A stretch of 64,000 nt of DNA from Lepus europaeus. Taxonomy: Eukaryota; Chordata; Mammalia; Lagomorpha; Leporidae. The position numbers and the translations under genes were made by a program. Numbering within the stretch: the first letter of the stretch is position 1; the number at the start of each line of letters is the position of its first letter. The notes under the pieces are model-generated. The model worked only from the letters and a program-made list of their open reading frames with translations. It made no database searches and was not told the DNA's origin. Positions 10,704 to 21,400 of this stretch are shown here, in pieces. The DNA is taken from contig NC_084840.1 in assembly GCF_033115175.1 (NCBI RefSeq), positions 77,019,179-77,083,178 of the forward strand, given 5' to 3'.

Positions 10704-11261
10704 ATCATGCTAATCTTAAATACATCATCAGATTTGCTTGTATCATGAATTAAAAATCTCACAGGTAGAGGAATAGATAATCCTTGTTACTCTCACTTTA
10801 TTTCTTTGCTTAGATTCTATAACCTAAGAGCACAGAAGAAGAGTAAAGACCTTAGGCTGGCTGTAAATTCTCTCCCATTGTGAAATTTCTGACTAAATTT
10901 TCATTCTTTGGATTTAAATCTACTTTTAAGACTTCATCTTCTGCATTGAGATCATTATATTTCTGAAAATCATAGCTAATTGTTTCTAGTGCCTCTTCTA
11001 CAACCAAACCTTTTCAAGGTAAATGCAGCGTTTTAGTCGTTAATACCAATGAAAAGGAAAGGAGACTAATTCACGGCTGGTGGTAATGTAAACCACTGCT
11101 GGTGGTCCAGCCACTGTGGAAGACAGTATGGAGATACCTTAGTTATTTTCCATTCTTCCATTATTAGTCCATTGTTAGTGGTGAAGTATCTAAATTCATT
11201 ATTATTGCTAGTCCATTGCTAGTGGTGAAGTACCTAAATTCACCACTAATTAAATTTTATC

Positions 11262-11605
11262 GGCCGGCGCCGTGGCTCAGTAGGCTAATCCTCCGTCTTG
11301 CGAGGCCGGCACACCAGGTTCTAGTCCCGGTCGGGGCACCGATCCTGTCCCGGTTGCTCCTCTTCCAGGCCAGCTCTCTGCTGTGGCCAGGGAGTGCAGT
11401 GGAGGATGGCCCAAGTGCTTGGGCCCTGCACCCCATGGGAGACCAGGAGAAGCACCTGGCTCCTGCCATCGGAACAGTGCGATGCGCCGGCCGCAGCACG
11501 CCTACTGCGGCAGCCATTGGAGGGTGAACCAACGGCAAAAAGGAAGACCTTTCTCTCTGTCTCCCTCTACTGTCCACTCTGCCTGTAAAAATTAAAAAAA
11601 AAAAA
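11262..11605 (+). repeat. Young C-type SINE
   Basis: GGCCGGCGCCGTGGCTCAGT head, GGTTCTAGTCCCGG B-box-like motif, GGAGGATGGCCCAAGTGCTT body, A-rich tail. It is absent from the aligned gene C intron, so it was inserted after the duplication. Confidence 0.93.
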
Positions 11606-12099
11606 TTATCCTGTTGTGGTAACACTCCTTCATCTATTTCCTTTCCCCCAGAAAATGTTCCTATAAATAAACTTTCAAGACCTCTGAAATCAATGCTAAT
11701 CTGTTAATTATTAACTCATAATTATTAACTCATTTTGATTCAATAATGAAACTGAAACCATGTGGGAGAGTAAATTGAACCACAGGAGATGCTTTCTCAG
11801 GTGTGCAGGGTTATTTAGGCATGTTTACACAATACTATCAAGAAGTTCTACAAAATTTTGCTCATATGTATGAAGACATACTTATATATGCCTACGAACT
11901 TTGGACATATGAAAAGCTGCCAACAATTTTGAGTGTGTGTGAAAAAGCATGCAAGCTTTGCATTAATGCCTTTAAATGTTCTGAACGTTTCAATGTGATT
12001 ATGATAAAATAAAACTTGGAGTAAAACTAATATTTTACATTTTATTTAAAATCAGAGTGCTACATTATTAATTACCAAAATCATGTTTTATTTTATAGT

Positions 12100-12421
12100 T
12101 TTTAATGATTCATTCGTTCTTCTTGAAAGACAGAGTTACAGAGAAGAAAGGAGAGGAAAAGATGGAGAGAGAAATCTTCTGCCCTCTAGTACACTCTCCA
12201 GAAGATTGCAATGGCCAGCAGTGGGTCAGGCTGAAGCCAGGAGCTTCATTTGGATCCTCGATATGGGTGACAGGAGTCAAATATTTGTTCACTTTCTGCT
12301 GCTTTTCCCAGGCCTCTAGCAGGGAGCTGGATCAGAAGTGGAGCATCTGGGACTCTAACCACACTCATATGTGATGCTGGCATCTCAGGAGTTAGCTTAA
12401 CATGCTATGCCACAATATTGG
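12100..12421 (-). repeat. C-type SINE, antisense, old
   Basis: GAAAGACAGAGTTACAGAGA at the left, reversed body with CCAGGAGCTTC, and reversed head ending CCACAATATTGGC. Considerably diverged. Confidence 0.82.
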
Positions 12422-12659
12422 CTGTATGTTCACAACCCAAAGATCTGTACTGGGTGACTGCAAGTTGTTAGATAAAACACAGAACCACGCATCGACATAT
12501 GTTGATTTGATGAGAGACAGTAGGGAGGAGACGCAGACTAAAGTGGGCTAATGGACAAGATCTGCTTAAGTTTTACTAAAATTTCATGAGTGTTGATGTT
12601 ACTCACCATACTATCATCATAATTTGATAACTTGCTCCCTACTCCCCAGATTATTATCA

Positions 12660-13162
12660 TAGTCTCCAGCTAATATTTTGTGTATCTAGTTCTCTGTTCA
12701 AGACACCTAAAATCAAAGATGCAAAGAGGAAAAGACTCAGGGATGAACACCACACAAACCTTTACCACCTATCTCTTCCTGTTTCACATGTCTTTATCAA
12801 CTGCCCATTAGAGGTTTTCATGGACTTCTTCCCTGTAAATGGTGCCTTCCGCATTACCTTAACAGTCAATATATCAGGTGTCCTGCAATGGTCCTTTTTT
12901 TAACTTGGAAGAAATCCATCTTCCCACTGAGGTTTATGTCTGACTGCTGTCTTACACACATTTCAGCACGAAAATGTCCTCACCTTTTCACTGAGACTTT
13001 TATAAGCATAGATACAATGCAGACCCTCCCTGCTCTTTCACATAGAGGCTCACACTGTAAAATCTTCATTTCACAAAGTAAATTGAAGAAGGGCTCAAAT
13101 GGACATGCCAGGAGAGAAGAAGAAATGAATGGAAAGCAGGAGAAGATGTTGAGAGTCTCCAC
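12660..13162 (-). other. Intron 5 remnant of pseudogene D
   Basis: Blocks align with 42560-43100 of gene B, for example ACCACACAAACCTTTACC with the ACACACAAACCCTTCTG region. Non-coding. Confidence 0.55.
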
Positions 13163-13284
13163 TTGGTTGCAGACAGGCTTGTACTTGAGCTCTGGCTTGC
13201 TCAGAATCATCTGCAACTGTCTGAGATAACTTTGGATACCTCAATGGGCGTGGACAATCCTGCATCCTTGAACTTTTCCATGGC
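13163..13284 (-). pseudogene. Pseudogene D exon 5, 1-bp deletion
   Basis: It begins AMEKFKDAGLSTPIEVS, then loses frame. In the shifted frame it resumes [17 protein letters not shown], which is recognisably codons 174-190. The CAG acceptor remains, and the donor side reads CAA followed by GTGGAG. One base is missing around codons 168-172. Confidence 0.88.
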
Positions 13285-13679
13285 CTGGGGGAAATATTGT
13301 GATGGAGTATTTCTACCATTGGCTGAATAATATAAAAGCATGATAACACAGTTAAAAGGAACATTGTTAAGAGATTATAATAAAGCTAATGGGCACTGAC
13401 TGACCAAAAAAGAGAAAACAAATGAATAGCATAAGGAAAGACAGTGATAAAAAGAAAAGGAATTCTTATGCCCTCTGTAAGTAACCAGAGAAATTGTTGT
13501 ACATGAACAGAATAACGTGCCTGCCCTCCTTGTCCCTATTTCTTTCTGTTTCTCTCTGTTACATGCAGTGTGTCTTCCTCACTCAACACTCCAGCAGATT
13601 AATCCTTATCAAGGATACTAAGTATGATCTGATACTCCCTCCCCCTGCTTTCTTTGTACTCACTAACCCAGATTGTCAC

Positions 13680-13757
13680 CTCCTATGTGTCATGGAGATA
13701 CATTATCTCAAATATTACATTTCCATATTCATCTGTGGGAAAACTCTCATCCACAGA
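13680..13757 (-). pseudogene. Pseudogene D exon 4, stop at Trp148
   Basis: Reads SVDESFPTDEYGNVIFEIMY then LHDT, stop, E. Aligned to gene B ([26 protein letters not shown]), the length and ends agree and the stop replaces Trp148. The SVDES start and EYGN are diverged. Confidence 0.88.
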
Positions 13758-14480
13758 CTGGAACACAAGCAGTCATTTTCACTCTATCACCCTATTCAAT
13801 TTTCTACCCCAGAGTAGTACAGCCAGAAGTATCTAGGAATTGGAACACTAGACTACCATGAAATATTTGGAGCAACATTCTGCATACTTATGTTTACAAT
13901 GTTATTGCATATCAAGTGGTAAGGAATGTCATTATGCTCTATACTTCCTCTCTTCTCACATCTATTATGTGTATTGATGAATGCTATTTTCCAGATCCTA
14001 ATAGGGTTCTATGGATTTACGTTACTTTGGGTGGTTCTGTTCTTTCCTCTAGAGTAATACCTCTCTTTCACTGTGAAAGTCAATAGTTACATGGCCTTGG
14101 TCTCTACAAATAATGAATTTTAATCTTGATACAGGCTAAACCGTCAGTGTTCCTAAACTCTCTGCAAGCATGTGGATCAATCAGTATATACTTGTACTAT
14201 AGACCCTAGGTCAAAGGTCTATTCCATGATAAGTGTAATGCTAAAAAATGCAGAAAAGCTATAAAATGTTAATGTCCATGAGTTTATAATGCCTCACAGT
14301 CATAAACACCATCAATGAAAAGGCTCTGGCAAAAAAGGGTAAATTTTTGGTATTATTGTAAAAATTACTGACAAAAACAAAGATATTTCCTAACATTATT
14401 TCATTATTGCTCTGACTGGATACATATCCAATATACTTGAATTCTTTCATCTCATACTGAGGGTTTTTTACTAGTTAACA
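13758..14480 (-). other. Intron 3 remnant of pseudogene D
   Basis: Aligns with 44044-44560 of gene B; for example AATGTCCATGAGTTTATAAT at 14271-14290 matches CAATGTCCATGAGCCTTGAA at 44465-44484. No exon 3 follows; a SINE starts at 14495. Confidence 0.6.
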
Positions 14481-14494
14481 ATGATGAATCTGAT

Positions 14495-14826
14495 GAGGCC
14501 AGCACTGTGGTTTAGTAGGCTAAGCCTCCAGTTGTGTTGTCATCATCCCATATGGGTGCCTGTTTGACCCAGATGCTCCTCTTCCAATCCAGCTTGCTAC
14601 CTATGGCCTGGTAAAGCAGTGGAAGATGGCCTAAGTGCTTGGGCCCCTGTAACCACATGGGAGACCCAGAAGAAGCTCCTGGATCCTGGCTCCTGGCTTC
14701 TGATCACTCAGCTCTGGCCATTGAGGCCATTTGGGGAGTGAACTATCGGATTGAAAACTTTTCCCTCTGCCTCTCCCTCTCTCTCTCTGTAACTCTACCT
14801 CTTGGGTAAATAAATACACTTTTAAA
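14495..14826 (+). repeat. C-type SINE with target duplication
   Basis: GAGGCCAGCACTGTGGTTTAG head to a GTAAATAAATAC tail. Flanked by a 15-bp repeat AATGATGAATCTGAT / AATGATGAAACTGAT (one mismatch) at 14480-14494 and 14827-14841. Confidence 0.92.
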
Positions 14827-16017
14827 AATGATGAAACTGATCCCCCTTTTTGGATTTCCTGTGTCCTGAGATATCATCAGAACTTCTATTATTTATTGGT
14901 TATTGTTTATAAACACACTAATCCATGGTGGCTAGTACACCAGAGGTGAATATGCCATCAAGTAATGATAATGACCATTTTTTGGATTGTGTTTGACAGA
15001 GTATACAAAGCAAATAGAGATACTGAAAAAGGCTTAGCTCCAATTTTTTAATACTGGGATACAGTAACACCCAACATCATGAATGGACAGATGAACTAGA
15101 AAATAAATCAGTTAAGAGACAATAGAGATAACCTACACTGTAGATCAAATGGACATAACAGACAGCTACAGAGTATCCCATATCATAGCTGCACAATACA
15201 CATCATTTTCAACAGGACACAGAACATTCTATAATGTAGAACATATACTAGACCATAAAACAGGTCTCAATAAATTCTTAAAAATCATAAAATGTATCCT
15301 TTCTTTATTTTTTATAATTTCATATTTTTAATTTAATTTTATGAAAACAGAGATATAATATCACAAAGTGAGGGATTTATAACAATTTTTACAGAATGGG
15401 GCAAGAAGGATATATTGTCTCTTACATGGTATGATTTAACTAACAATTTTTAGAACTATATGGGAAATGATAGGATGTCCACAGTTTTATGCTCTCTACT
15501 AACTTACAAAAAAGATAATGCATGTAGTGTTTGTCTTTTTCAGATTGGATTATTTTACTCAACATAATGACCTCCAGATATGGAGGTCTGGATTTCCTTC
15601 ATTTTTATGACTGAGCAATCTTCCAATGCTTTACCCAATCATCAACTGACAGACATACAGACTGAGATTAATTCCAGATAGCTTTCAAAGAGCTTTATGA
15701 CGACAATGAACAAAACTGAAAATTTGCAACAAAAGAAATTATGAAAATAACTAATGATTGAACAACATGTTTCTGAATGATCATTAGTCATAGAAGAAGT
15801 CAAAAGACATTAAAACATTGTTGGTGCTTATGAAGATCAAAATTCAGCATATCAAAATGCGTAGAATACAGATAACACAGTGTTAAGAGGAAGGTTTTTT
15901 ACAACAGTAAGTGCCTCCATAAAAAATGAAAATAAATAATCTAGCAATGGATCTTAATGACCTAGAAAAACAAGAACAAAGCAAAAGCAACATAAATAAA
16001 AGGAAATAAATGATGAC

Positions 16018-16335
16018 TTTTTTTTTTTTTGGACAGGCAGAGTGGACAGTGAGAGAGAGAGACAGAGAGAAAGGTCTTCCTTTGCCGTTGGTTCACCCTC
16101 CAATGACCGCTGCAGCCGGCGCACCACGCTGATCTGAAGCCAGGAGCCAGGTGCTTCTCTTGGTCTCCCATGGGGTGCAGGGCCCAAGCACTTGGGCCAT
16201 CCTCCACTGCACTCCCGGGCCACAGCAGAGAGCTGGCCTGGAAGAGGGGCAACCAGGACAGAATCTGGCACCCCGACTGGGACTAGAACCCAGTGTGCCA
16301 GTGCTGCAGGCGGAGGATTAGCCTATTGAGCCGCC
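16018..16335 (-). repeat. Young C-type SINE, antisense
   Basis: Poly(T), GGACAGGCAGAGTGGACAGT, reversed body, and the reversed head ending ATTGAGCCGCC. Lies inside the old L1. Confidence 0.93.
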
Positions 16336-17612
16336 AATGATTACATTTAGAGAAGAGATAAAGAAATAAAAATTAAAAAACAGTATAAAGGATTAAAGAA
16401 ATGAAGAGTGGATTTTCTGGCAAAATTAAAGAAGATTGAGAAACCACTGAGCAGGCCAACCAAAAAAGAGAAAAGACTCAAATCAATAAAATTAGAGGTG
16501 AAAAGGAAATGTTACATGCAATGCCACAGAAACTCAAATTATCATTAGAAATGTTTAGGAAAAAACTATCTGCAAAAAATTGGAAAACTTGGAAGAAGAA
16601 ACAGATAGATTTCTGGAAAAATATTTTACCAAAATTCAAGCAAAAACATAAAGGAAACCCAAACAGACCAAAAACCAAGATGGAGATAGAATCAGAAACA
16701 AAAGGCCTCCCAAAGACAAAAGCTCAGGACGAGATGGATACACTACTGAATTCTACTAACCTTCCAAGGAAAAGCTACTATCAATACTTCTCAAAATATT
16801 CCAAACAATGAAAAGATAGTGAACCCATCCAAACTCATTCTATGAGACCAGCATACCCTAAATACCAAAATCAAGGAAATGATACAAATAAAAGAACCAT
16901 AGATCAATATTACTGATGACCAGAGATGAATATGTTCTGAAAAAAATAGCTGCAAATCAAATCCAACAATATATGGAAAAGATTATCCACCCTGACCAAG
17001 TGGAGGTTATCTCTAAAATGCAGGGACGGTTCAGCTTTTGCAAATCAATAAATAGGATGCAGTAGATCAACAAAATGAGGGATAAAAACCACATGAATGT
17101 CTCAATAGATGCCAGAAAGCATTTGATAAAATACAACACCTTTCATGATGAAATCCTTTTAAAATATGGGTATAGAATGATCACACCTGAACACATTAAA
17201 GGGCCATATGAAAAGCCCACATCAATATTATACTGAACAGAGAAAAACTGAAAGCATTTACAGTAAGATCTAGAACAAGACAGGAATGTCAACTCCTATC
17301 ACTTTTATTCACTAGAGCTCTGGAAGATTTAACTCAAGCCATTGTGGGAGGAAAAAAAAAAAAACCAAGGGGATACAAACTGGAAAAGAGGAAGTCAAAT
17401 TATCATTTTTTGCAGATTATGTGCTTCTCTACATAGCCTCTACCAAGAGACAAATGCAAATGATAAGAATATTCAGCAATGTTGCAGGTACAAAATCAAC
17501 CACAAATGATCAGTAGCATTTATATATAAACCAACAACAGTCTAGCTGAGAAAGAACTTAAAAGATTAAACCATTCACAATAATTATAAAACTTTTTAAA
17601 TAAATAAAGTGA

Positions 17613-17947
17613 GGCTCGCGCCGTGGCTCAATAGGCTAATCTTCCACCTTGCGGCGTCGGCACACCGGGTTCTAGTCCTTGTCGGGGTGCCGGATTCTAT
17701 CCCGGTTGCCCCTCTTCCAGGCCAGCTCTCTGCTGTGGCCACGGAGTGCAGTGGAGGATGGCCCAAGTGCTTGGGCCCTGCACCCCATGGGAGACCAGGA
17801 GAAGCACCTGGCTCCTGCCATTGGATCAGCGTGGTGCGCCGGCTGCAGCATGCCAGCTATGGCAGCCATTGGAGGGTGAACCAACGGCCAAGGAAGACCT
17901 TTCTCTCTGTCTCTCTCTCACTGTCCACTCTGCCTGTCAAAAAAAAT
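17613..17947 (+). repeat. Young C-type SINE with 15-bp target duplication
   Basis: GGCTCGCGCCGTGGCTCAAT head. Exact repeats AAATAAATAAAGTGA lie at 17598-17612 and 17948-17962. Confidence 0.94.
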
Positions 17948-18337
17948 AAATAAATAAAGTGAAACAACAGATGAAAGACACCTCTCTCTTGCTCTTGCTC
18001 TCTTTATCTCTCTCTCGCTTTCGCTCTCTCTCTGTTTTTAAATAACATTAAAAAAAAAAAAAGGAAACACTGTAAGAAATTGGCATAGGCATGAATTTGT
18101 GAGTCAGACTCCAAAAGCACATGGAATAAAAGTGAAAATAAACAAATGGGACTTTACCTAACTTACAAACATCTGTACCACAGATAAATGATTCATAAAG
18201 CTAAGAGACAACTCACAGATTGGTAGAAAATAGTTGCAAACTATGCCTCTGATAACAAAATCAATATCCAAAATGCATAAGTACAGGAATGAAATCAACA
18301 ACATTGAAAAACGTTGCAGTTAAGAAATGGGTAAGGG

Positions 18338-18722
18338 AGAACAAACAACCTGGTGTTAAAATGGAAATGGCATAGAAAATTAATTAATTTGAAAAAAAAT
18401 TATGTAGGATCTCTGTCTTTAATGTGCTGTACATTGCTATTTAATGCTATAATTAGTAATCCAATGGTAGTTTTTTCACTTGATGTTGCTATATGGGCAA
18501 AATGTTGAAATCTTTACCTAATATACACTAAACTGATCTTCTGTATACAAAGAGAATTGAAAATGAATCTTTACATGAATGGAAGGGGAAAGGGAGCGGG
18601 AGGGGGGAGGGTTGCGGGCGGGAGGGAAGTTATGGGAGGGGGGAAGCCATTGTAACCCATAAGCTATACTTTGGAAATTTATATTCATTAAATAAAAGTT
18701 TAATAAAAAAAAAAAAAAGAAA
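18338..18722 (+). mobile_element. L1 3' end, 5'-truncated, with target duplication
   Basis: 3' UTR with a G-rich tract at 18580-18645, then ATTCATTAAATAAAAGTTTA and poly(A). The flanks AAGAAATGGGTAAGG (18324-18338) and AAGAAATGGGCAAGG form a near-perfect target repeat. Confidence 0.9.
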
Positions 18723-18739
18723 AAAAAAGAAATGGGCAA

Positions 18740-19072
18740 GGGGCCGGCGCCATGGTTCACTTGGTTAATCCTCCGCCTGCGGCGCTGGCAAACCATATGG
18801 GCACCAGGTTCTACTCCTGGTTGCTCCTCTTCCAGTCAAGCTCTCTGCTGTGGCCCGAGAGGGCAGTGGAGGATGGCTCAAGTGCTTGGGCCCCTGCACC
18901 CCATGGGAGACCAGGAGAAGCACCTGGCTCCTGGCTTCAGATCGGTGCAGCGCTGGCCGTAGCAGCCTTTTGGGGAGTGAACAAACGGAAGGAAGACCTT
19001 TTTCTCTGTCTCTCACTCACTGTCTATAACTCTACCTGTCAAATAAATAAATAAATAAATAAATAAAAAGCA
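18740..19072 (+). repeat. C-type SINE with (AAAT)n tail
   Basis: GGGGCCGGCGCCATGGTTCA head, placed right at the poly(A)/target repeat of the preceding L1 tail. An AAATAAATAAATAAAT tail spans 19041-19066, and an AAGAAATGG-like repeat flanks it. Confidence 0.92.
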
Positions 19073-19089
19073 AGAAAGAAATGGACAAA

Positions 19090-19442
19090 AGACTGTGACA
19101 GCATAGTGATGGAGCAGGTTAAGCAACTGCCTACCATGGCAGCGACCCATACATGAGCCAGCTGCTCTACTTTCCATCCAGTTCCCTGCTAATGGCCTAT
19201 GAAAAGCGGCAGGATATAGTCCAAGTTTTTGGACCCCTGCCATCCATGTGGGAAGCCTGGATGAAACTCTTGGCTCCTGGCTTCTTCCTGGGCTAGTCTG
19301 GCAGTCACAGCCATCTGGGTAGTGAACCAGTGAGTAGAGCATATCTCTCTATCTATCTATCTATCTATCTTTCTATCATCTATTTTTCTATCTCTATCTC
19401 TTTTTAATTTTGACTTTCAAACAAATAAAGAAGTACTAAAAA
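19090..19442 (+). repeat. Old C-type SINE
   Basis: GACTGTGACAGCATAGTGAT head, CCTGGCTTCTTCC body, an (ATCT)n stretch and an A-rich tail. Confidence 0.82.
19345..19400 (+). repeat. (ATCT)n microsatellite
   Basis: About eight ATCT units followed by degenerate units, grown within the pyrimidine-rich part of a SINE. Confidence 0.85.
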
Positions 19443-19745
19443 GAAAATAAGTTGGCAAATTATATGAATAGACATTTTCCAAAGATGAAAAAGAGATGGC
19501 CGATAGACACATGAAAAAAATGCTCAGGATCACTGCGTGAAAATAAAAGCCCAATGCAGTATTAACTCACCCCACTGACAATGGCCATTATCAAAACATA
19601 ATAACAAGAAATAGGAAGATTGTAGAGAAAACAGTACCCTAACACTGTTCTTGGGAGTGAAATTAATATAATCATCATGGAAAACATATGGAGAATTCCT
19701 CCAAAAACTACAGATGGGTCCACCATATGATGCAGCTAATGAACT

Positions 19746-20339
19746 TATGTTTCAGTGAGACCAGTTTTACCACATCCACGAGGAAATCACTTGTCTCTTA
19801 GCTCTCTGAATCAGCAATGTCAGGCATTCCTGAATTTCAACTACAAATTCAGTATGTAACATGTCAGCACAAGCCTTTATTTTCTTGAAATCCATTGTTT
19901 TGGAATTATGTTAACATTGGTCATTCTTGGTAATCTTCTATCTCAAAGGTAACAATCAAGGTCTTGAGTGGTACCTATGGTCCCCTGGTCTCTGTTTCCA
20001 CTGGAACACCTACTTCCTCAAATTGTTTGGACCATTCAGGTTCACCTGTTATGCATGAGCATAATTGTCACTCCAGCTCTGAAGTTGGCACAAGGCAGAA
20101 CACAGCCATCTCCTACCTTCAGATCTCTGTGCCTACATAAGGTTATAGAAGAGCAAGAAATTTGAAACAGCATTATCATAACTGCCTGAATGTATAGGCA
20201 TGAATAAAAAATACATTTTACAATGAAAATCAAAAGACACTACCATTATCTGACTCTTGCTGCTTTCCACATTCTGTAAAACTTTCTCTTAGACAGTGAT
20301 TGGAAGATGTCAGAGCACAGCATGAAAGTTTTAGCTTTT
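19746..20339. other. Intergenic, no recognised feature
   Basis: No AKR1C exon and no clear repeat were recognised. The open frames here are short and lack family features. Confidence 0.45.
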
Positions 20340-20644
20340 TTTAAAAAAAAATGTATTTATTTCTTTGAAAGTCAGAGTTACAGAGTCAGAGGCTGAGACA
20401 GAGAGTCTTCCACCACTGGTTCACTACCCAATCAGCATCAGCCAGAGCTGCACCAATCCAAAGCAAGGAGCCATGAACTTCATTCTTTCTCCCTCATGGG
20501 TGCCAGGGCTCAAGGACTTGGGCCATCTTCCACTGCCTTCCCAGGCACAATCGCAGGGGGCTGAATCAGAAGTGGGGCAGCCAGGTCTCTACTGGTGCCC
20601 ATGTGGTAGGTAGCTTTACCTGCTATGCAGCATTGCCTGTCCCA
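20340..20644 (-). repeat. C-type SINE, antisense
   Basis: AAAAAATGTATTTATTTCTTTGAAAGTCAG at the left, reversed body, and head complement CATTGCCTGTCCC at the right. Confidence 0.88.
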
Positions 20645-20879
20645 GAAAACACTGGCTTTATAACACAAAGTGGTAAGGGACAGCAGTTCAGATGAATTGA
20701 AGTTTGTGTATAACTTATTTTACCATAAGCTTTTGAAGTTGCTGCAGCAAAAACAGTCATCTGAATAGACCTGTGACATGAATGGGATTGAATCAGTAAC
20801 CAAAAATCCTAGAGCAGAAACACCGTGGACTTGCTACATTTCCTGTGGTTCTACCAAATACTTGAATAAATAACACCAC

Positions 20880-21400
20880 TTCGCTTCATCGCATTGGAAA
20901 TGAAATAGAAGGAAACAAACCTAACTCATTCTGTGGGACCAAGATTAATTTGACACTAAAGTCAAGAATCTCTATTAGAAATTATTGTTATTCTCTTAAA
21001 ACTACATATATTAAATACATGGAATTTGGTCCCTCTGCTTAAATGGAAAAGTAAATAGAAAAGAAAGAACTGAAAACTACAGACTGATACTCTTTATGAA
21101 TTAGTGATAATTCTCAAAAAAGTGTTAGCTCATCAAATTCAAGAACATATTTAAAAATTATACAGAACACCAAGTTGGACTTAATTCCTGATTTCAAATG
21201 TGGTTTAATACATTAGTTCAATCCACATAATAAACCACATTAAAAAGTGACAGCAAGAGAAAAATCCATATGATCATTTCAACTGATGCAGAGGAAGCAT
21301 CTGACAACCTCAACATCTTTCCACAACTAAAACAACTCTGAGAAAACTAAGAGAGAGTGAAAGGCCATAGGTCAAATACCCAGGAATAATATGATAGTAT
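20880..21400 (+). mobile_element. Old L1 ORF2 fragment
   Basis: Plus-strand sequence such as CATATGATCATTTCAACTGA then TGCAGAGGAAGCATCTGACA matches the reverse-transcriptase AEKAFD region of L1. Many stops. Confidence 0.7.

Larger units (their letters stand above)
6792..10717 (-). mobile_element. Twin-primed (5'-inverted) L1 insertion with 14-bp target duplication
   Basis: Direct repeats ATCATGCTAATCTT lie at 6792-6805 and 10704-10717. From the left, poly(T) and an antisense L1 3' end run to about 8425. Then a plus-strand L1 5' end (from about 8430), an intact ORF1 (9339-10376) and further 3' sequence run up to the second repeat. An antisense 3' part followed by a sense 5' part is the layout expected from twin priming. 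The gene C paralogue has the empty site near 58070 (ATATGCTAATCTC). No ORF2 was recognised anywhere in the insertion. Confidence 0.8.
5985..11720 (-). pseudogene. Remnant of AKR1C intron 8, paralogous to gene C intron 8
   Basis: Once the insertions are removed, single-copy blocks here match gene C intron 8: 5985-6100 with 57730-57840, 6532-6800 with 57790-58070, 10718-10850 with 58405-58530, 10860-11000 with 59300-59400, and 11606-11690 with 60150-60290. The order and strand agree. No exon 8 or 9 was found with it. It is a leftover of a duplicated gene now lying directly upstream of gene A. Confidence 0.65.
13163..13757 (-). pseudogene. AKR1C pseudogene D (exons 4 and 5 only)
   Basis: Relic of a tandem AKR1C copy. 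Exon 4 (13680-13757) keeps exactly 78 bases, the TTCCAG acceptor and a GTGAC donor, but codon 148 is TAG instead of TGG. Exon 5 (13163-13284) is 122 rather than 123 bases, so it is frameshifted. Flanking intron DNA from about 12660 to 14480 aligns with 42560-44600 of gene B. No exons 1-3 or 6-9 belonging to this copy were found, so it is both mutated and gutted. Confidence 0.88.
15000..19745 (+). mobile_element. Old L1 ORF2 region, sense, heavily interrupted
   Basis: Degenerate plus-strand L1 ORF2 with peptides such as DITDSYRVSHIIAAQYTSFS near 15151, then reverse-transcriptase-like sequence at 16960-17540 and C-terminal sequence at 19440-19745. It is cut by an antisense L1 scrap (about 15296-15690), four SINEs and a younger L1 tail. 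No intact frame remains. Confidence 0.75.

Noticed and set aside
13494-13817. 107-codon plus-strand frame
   Set aside because: It lies antisense to pseudogene D exon 4 and its introns and shows no protein family.
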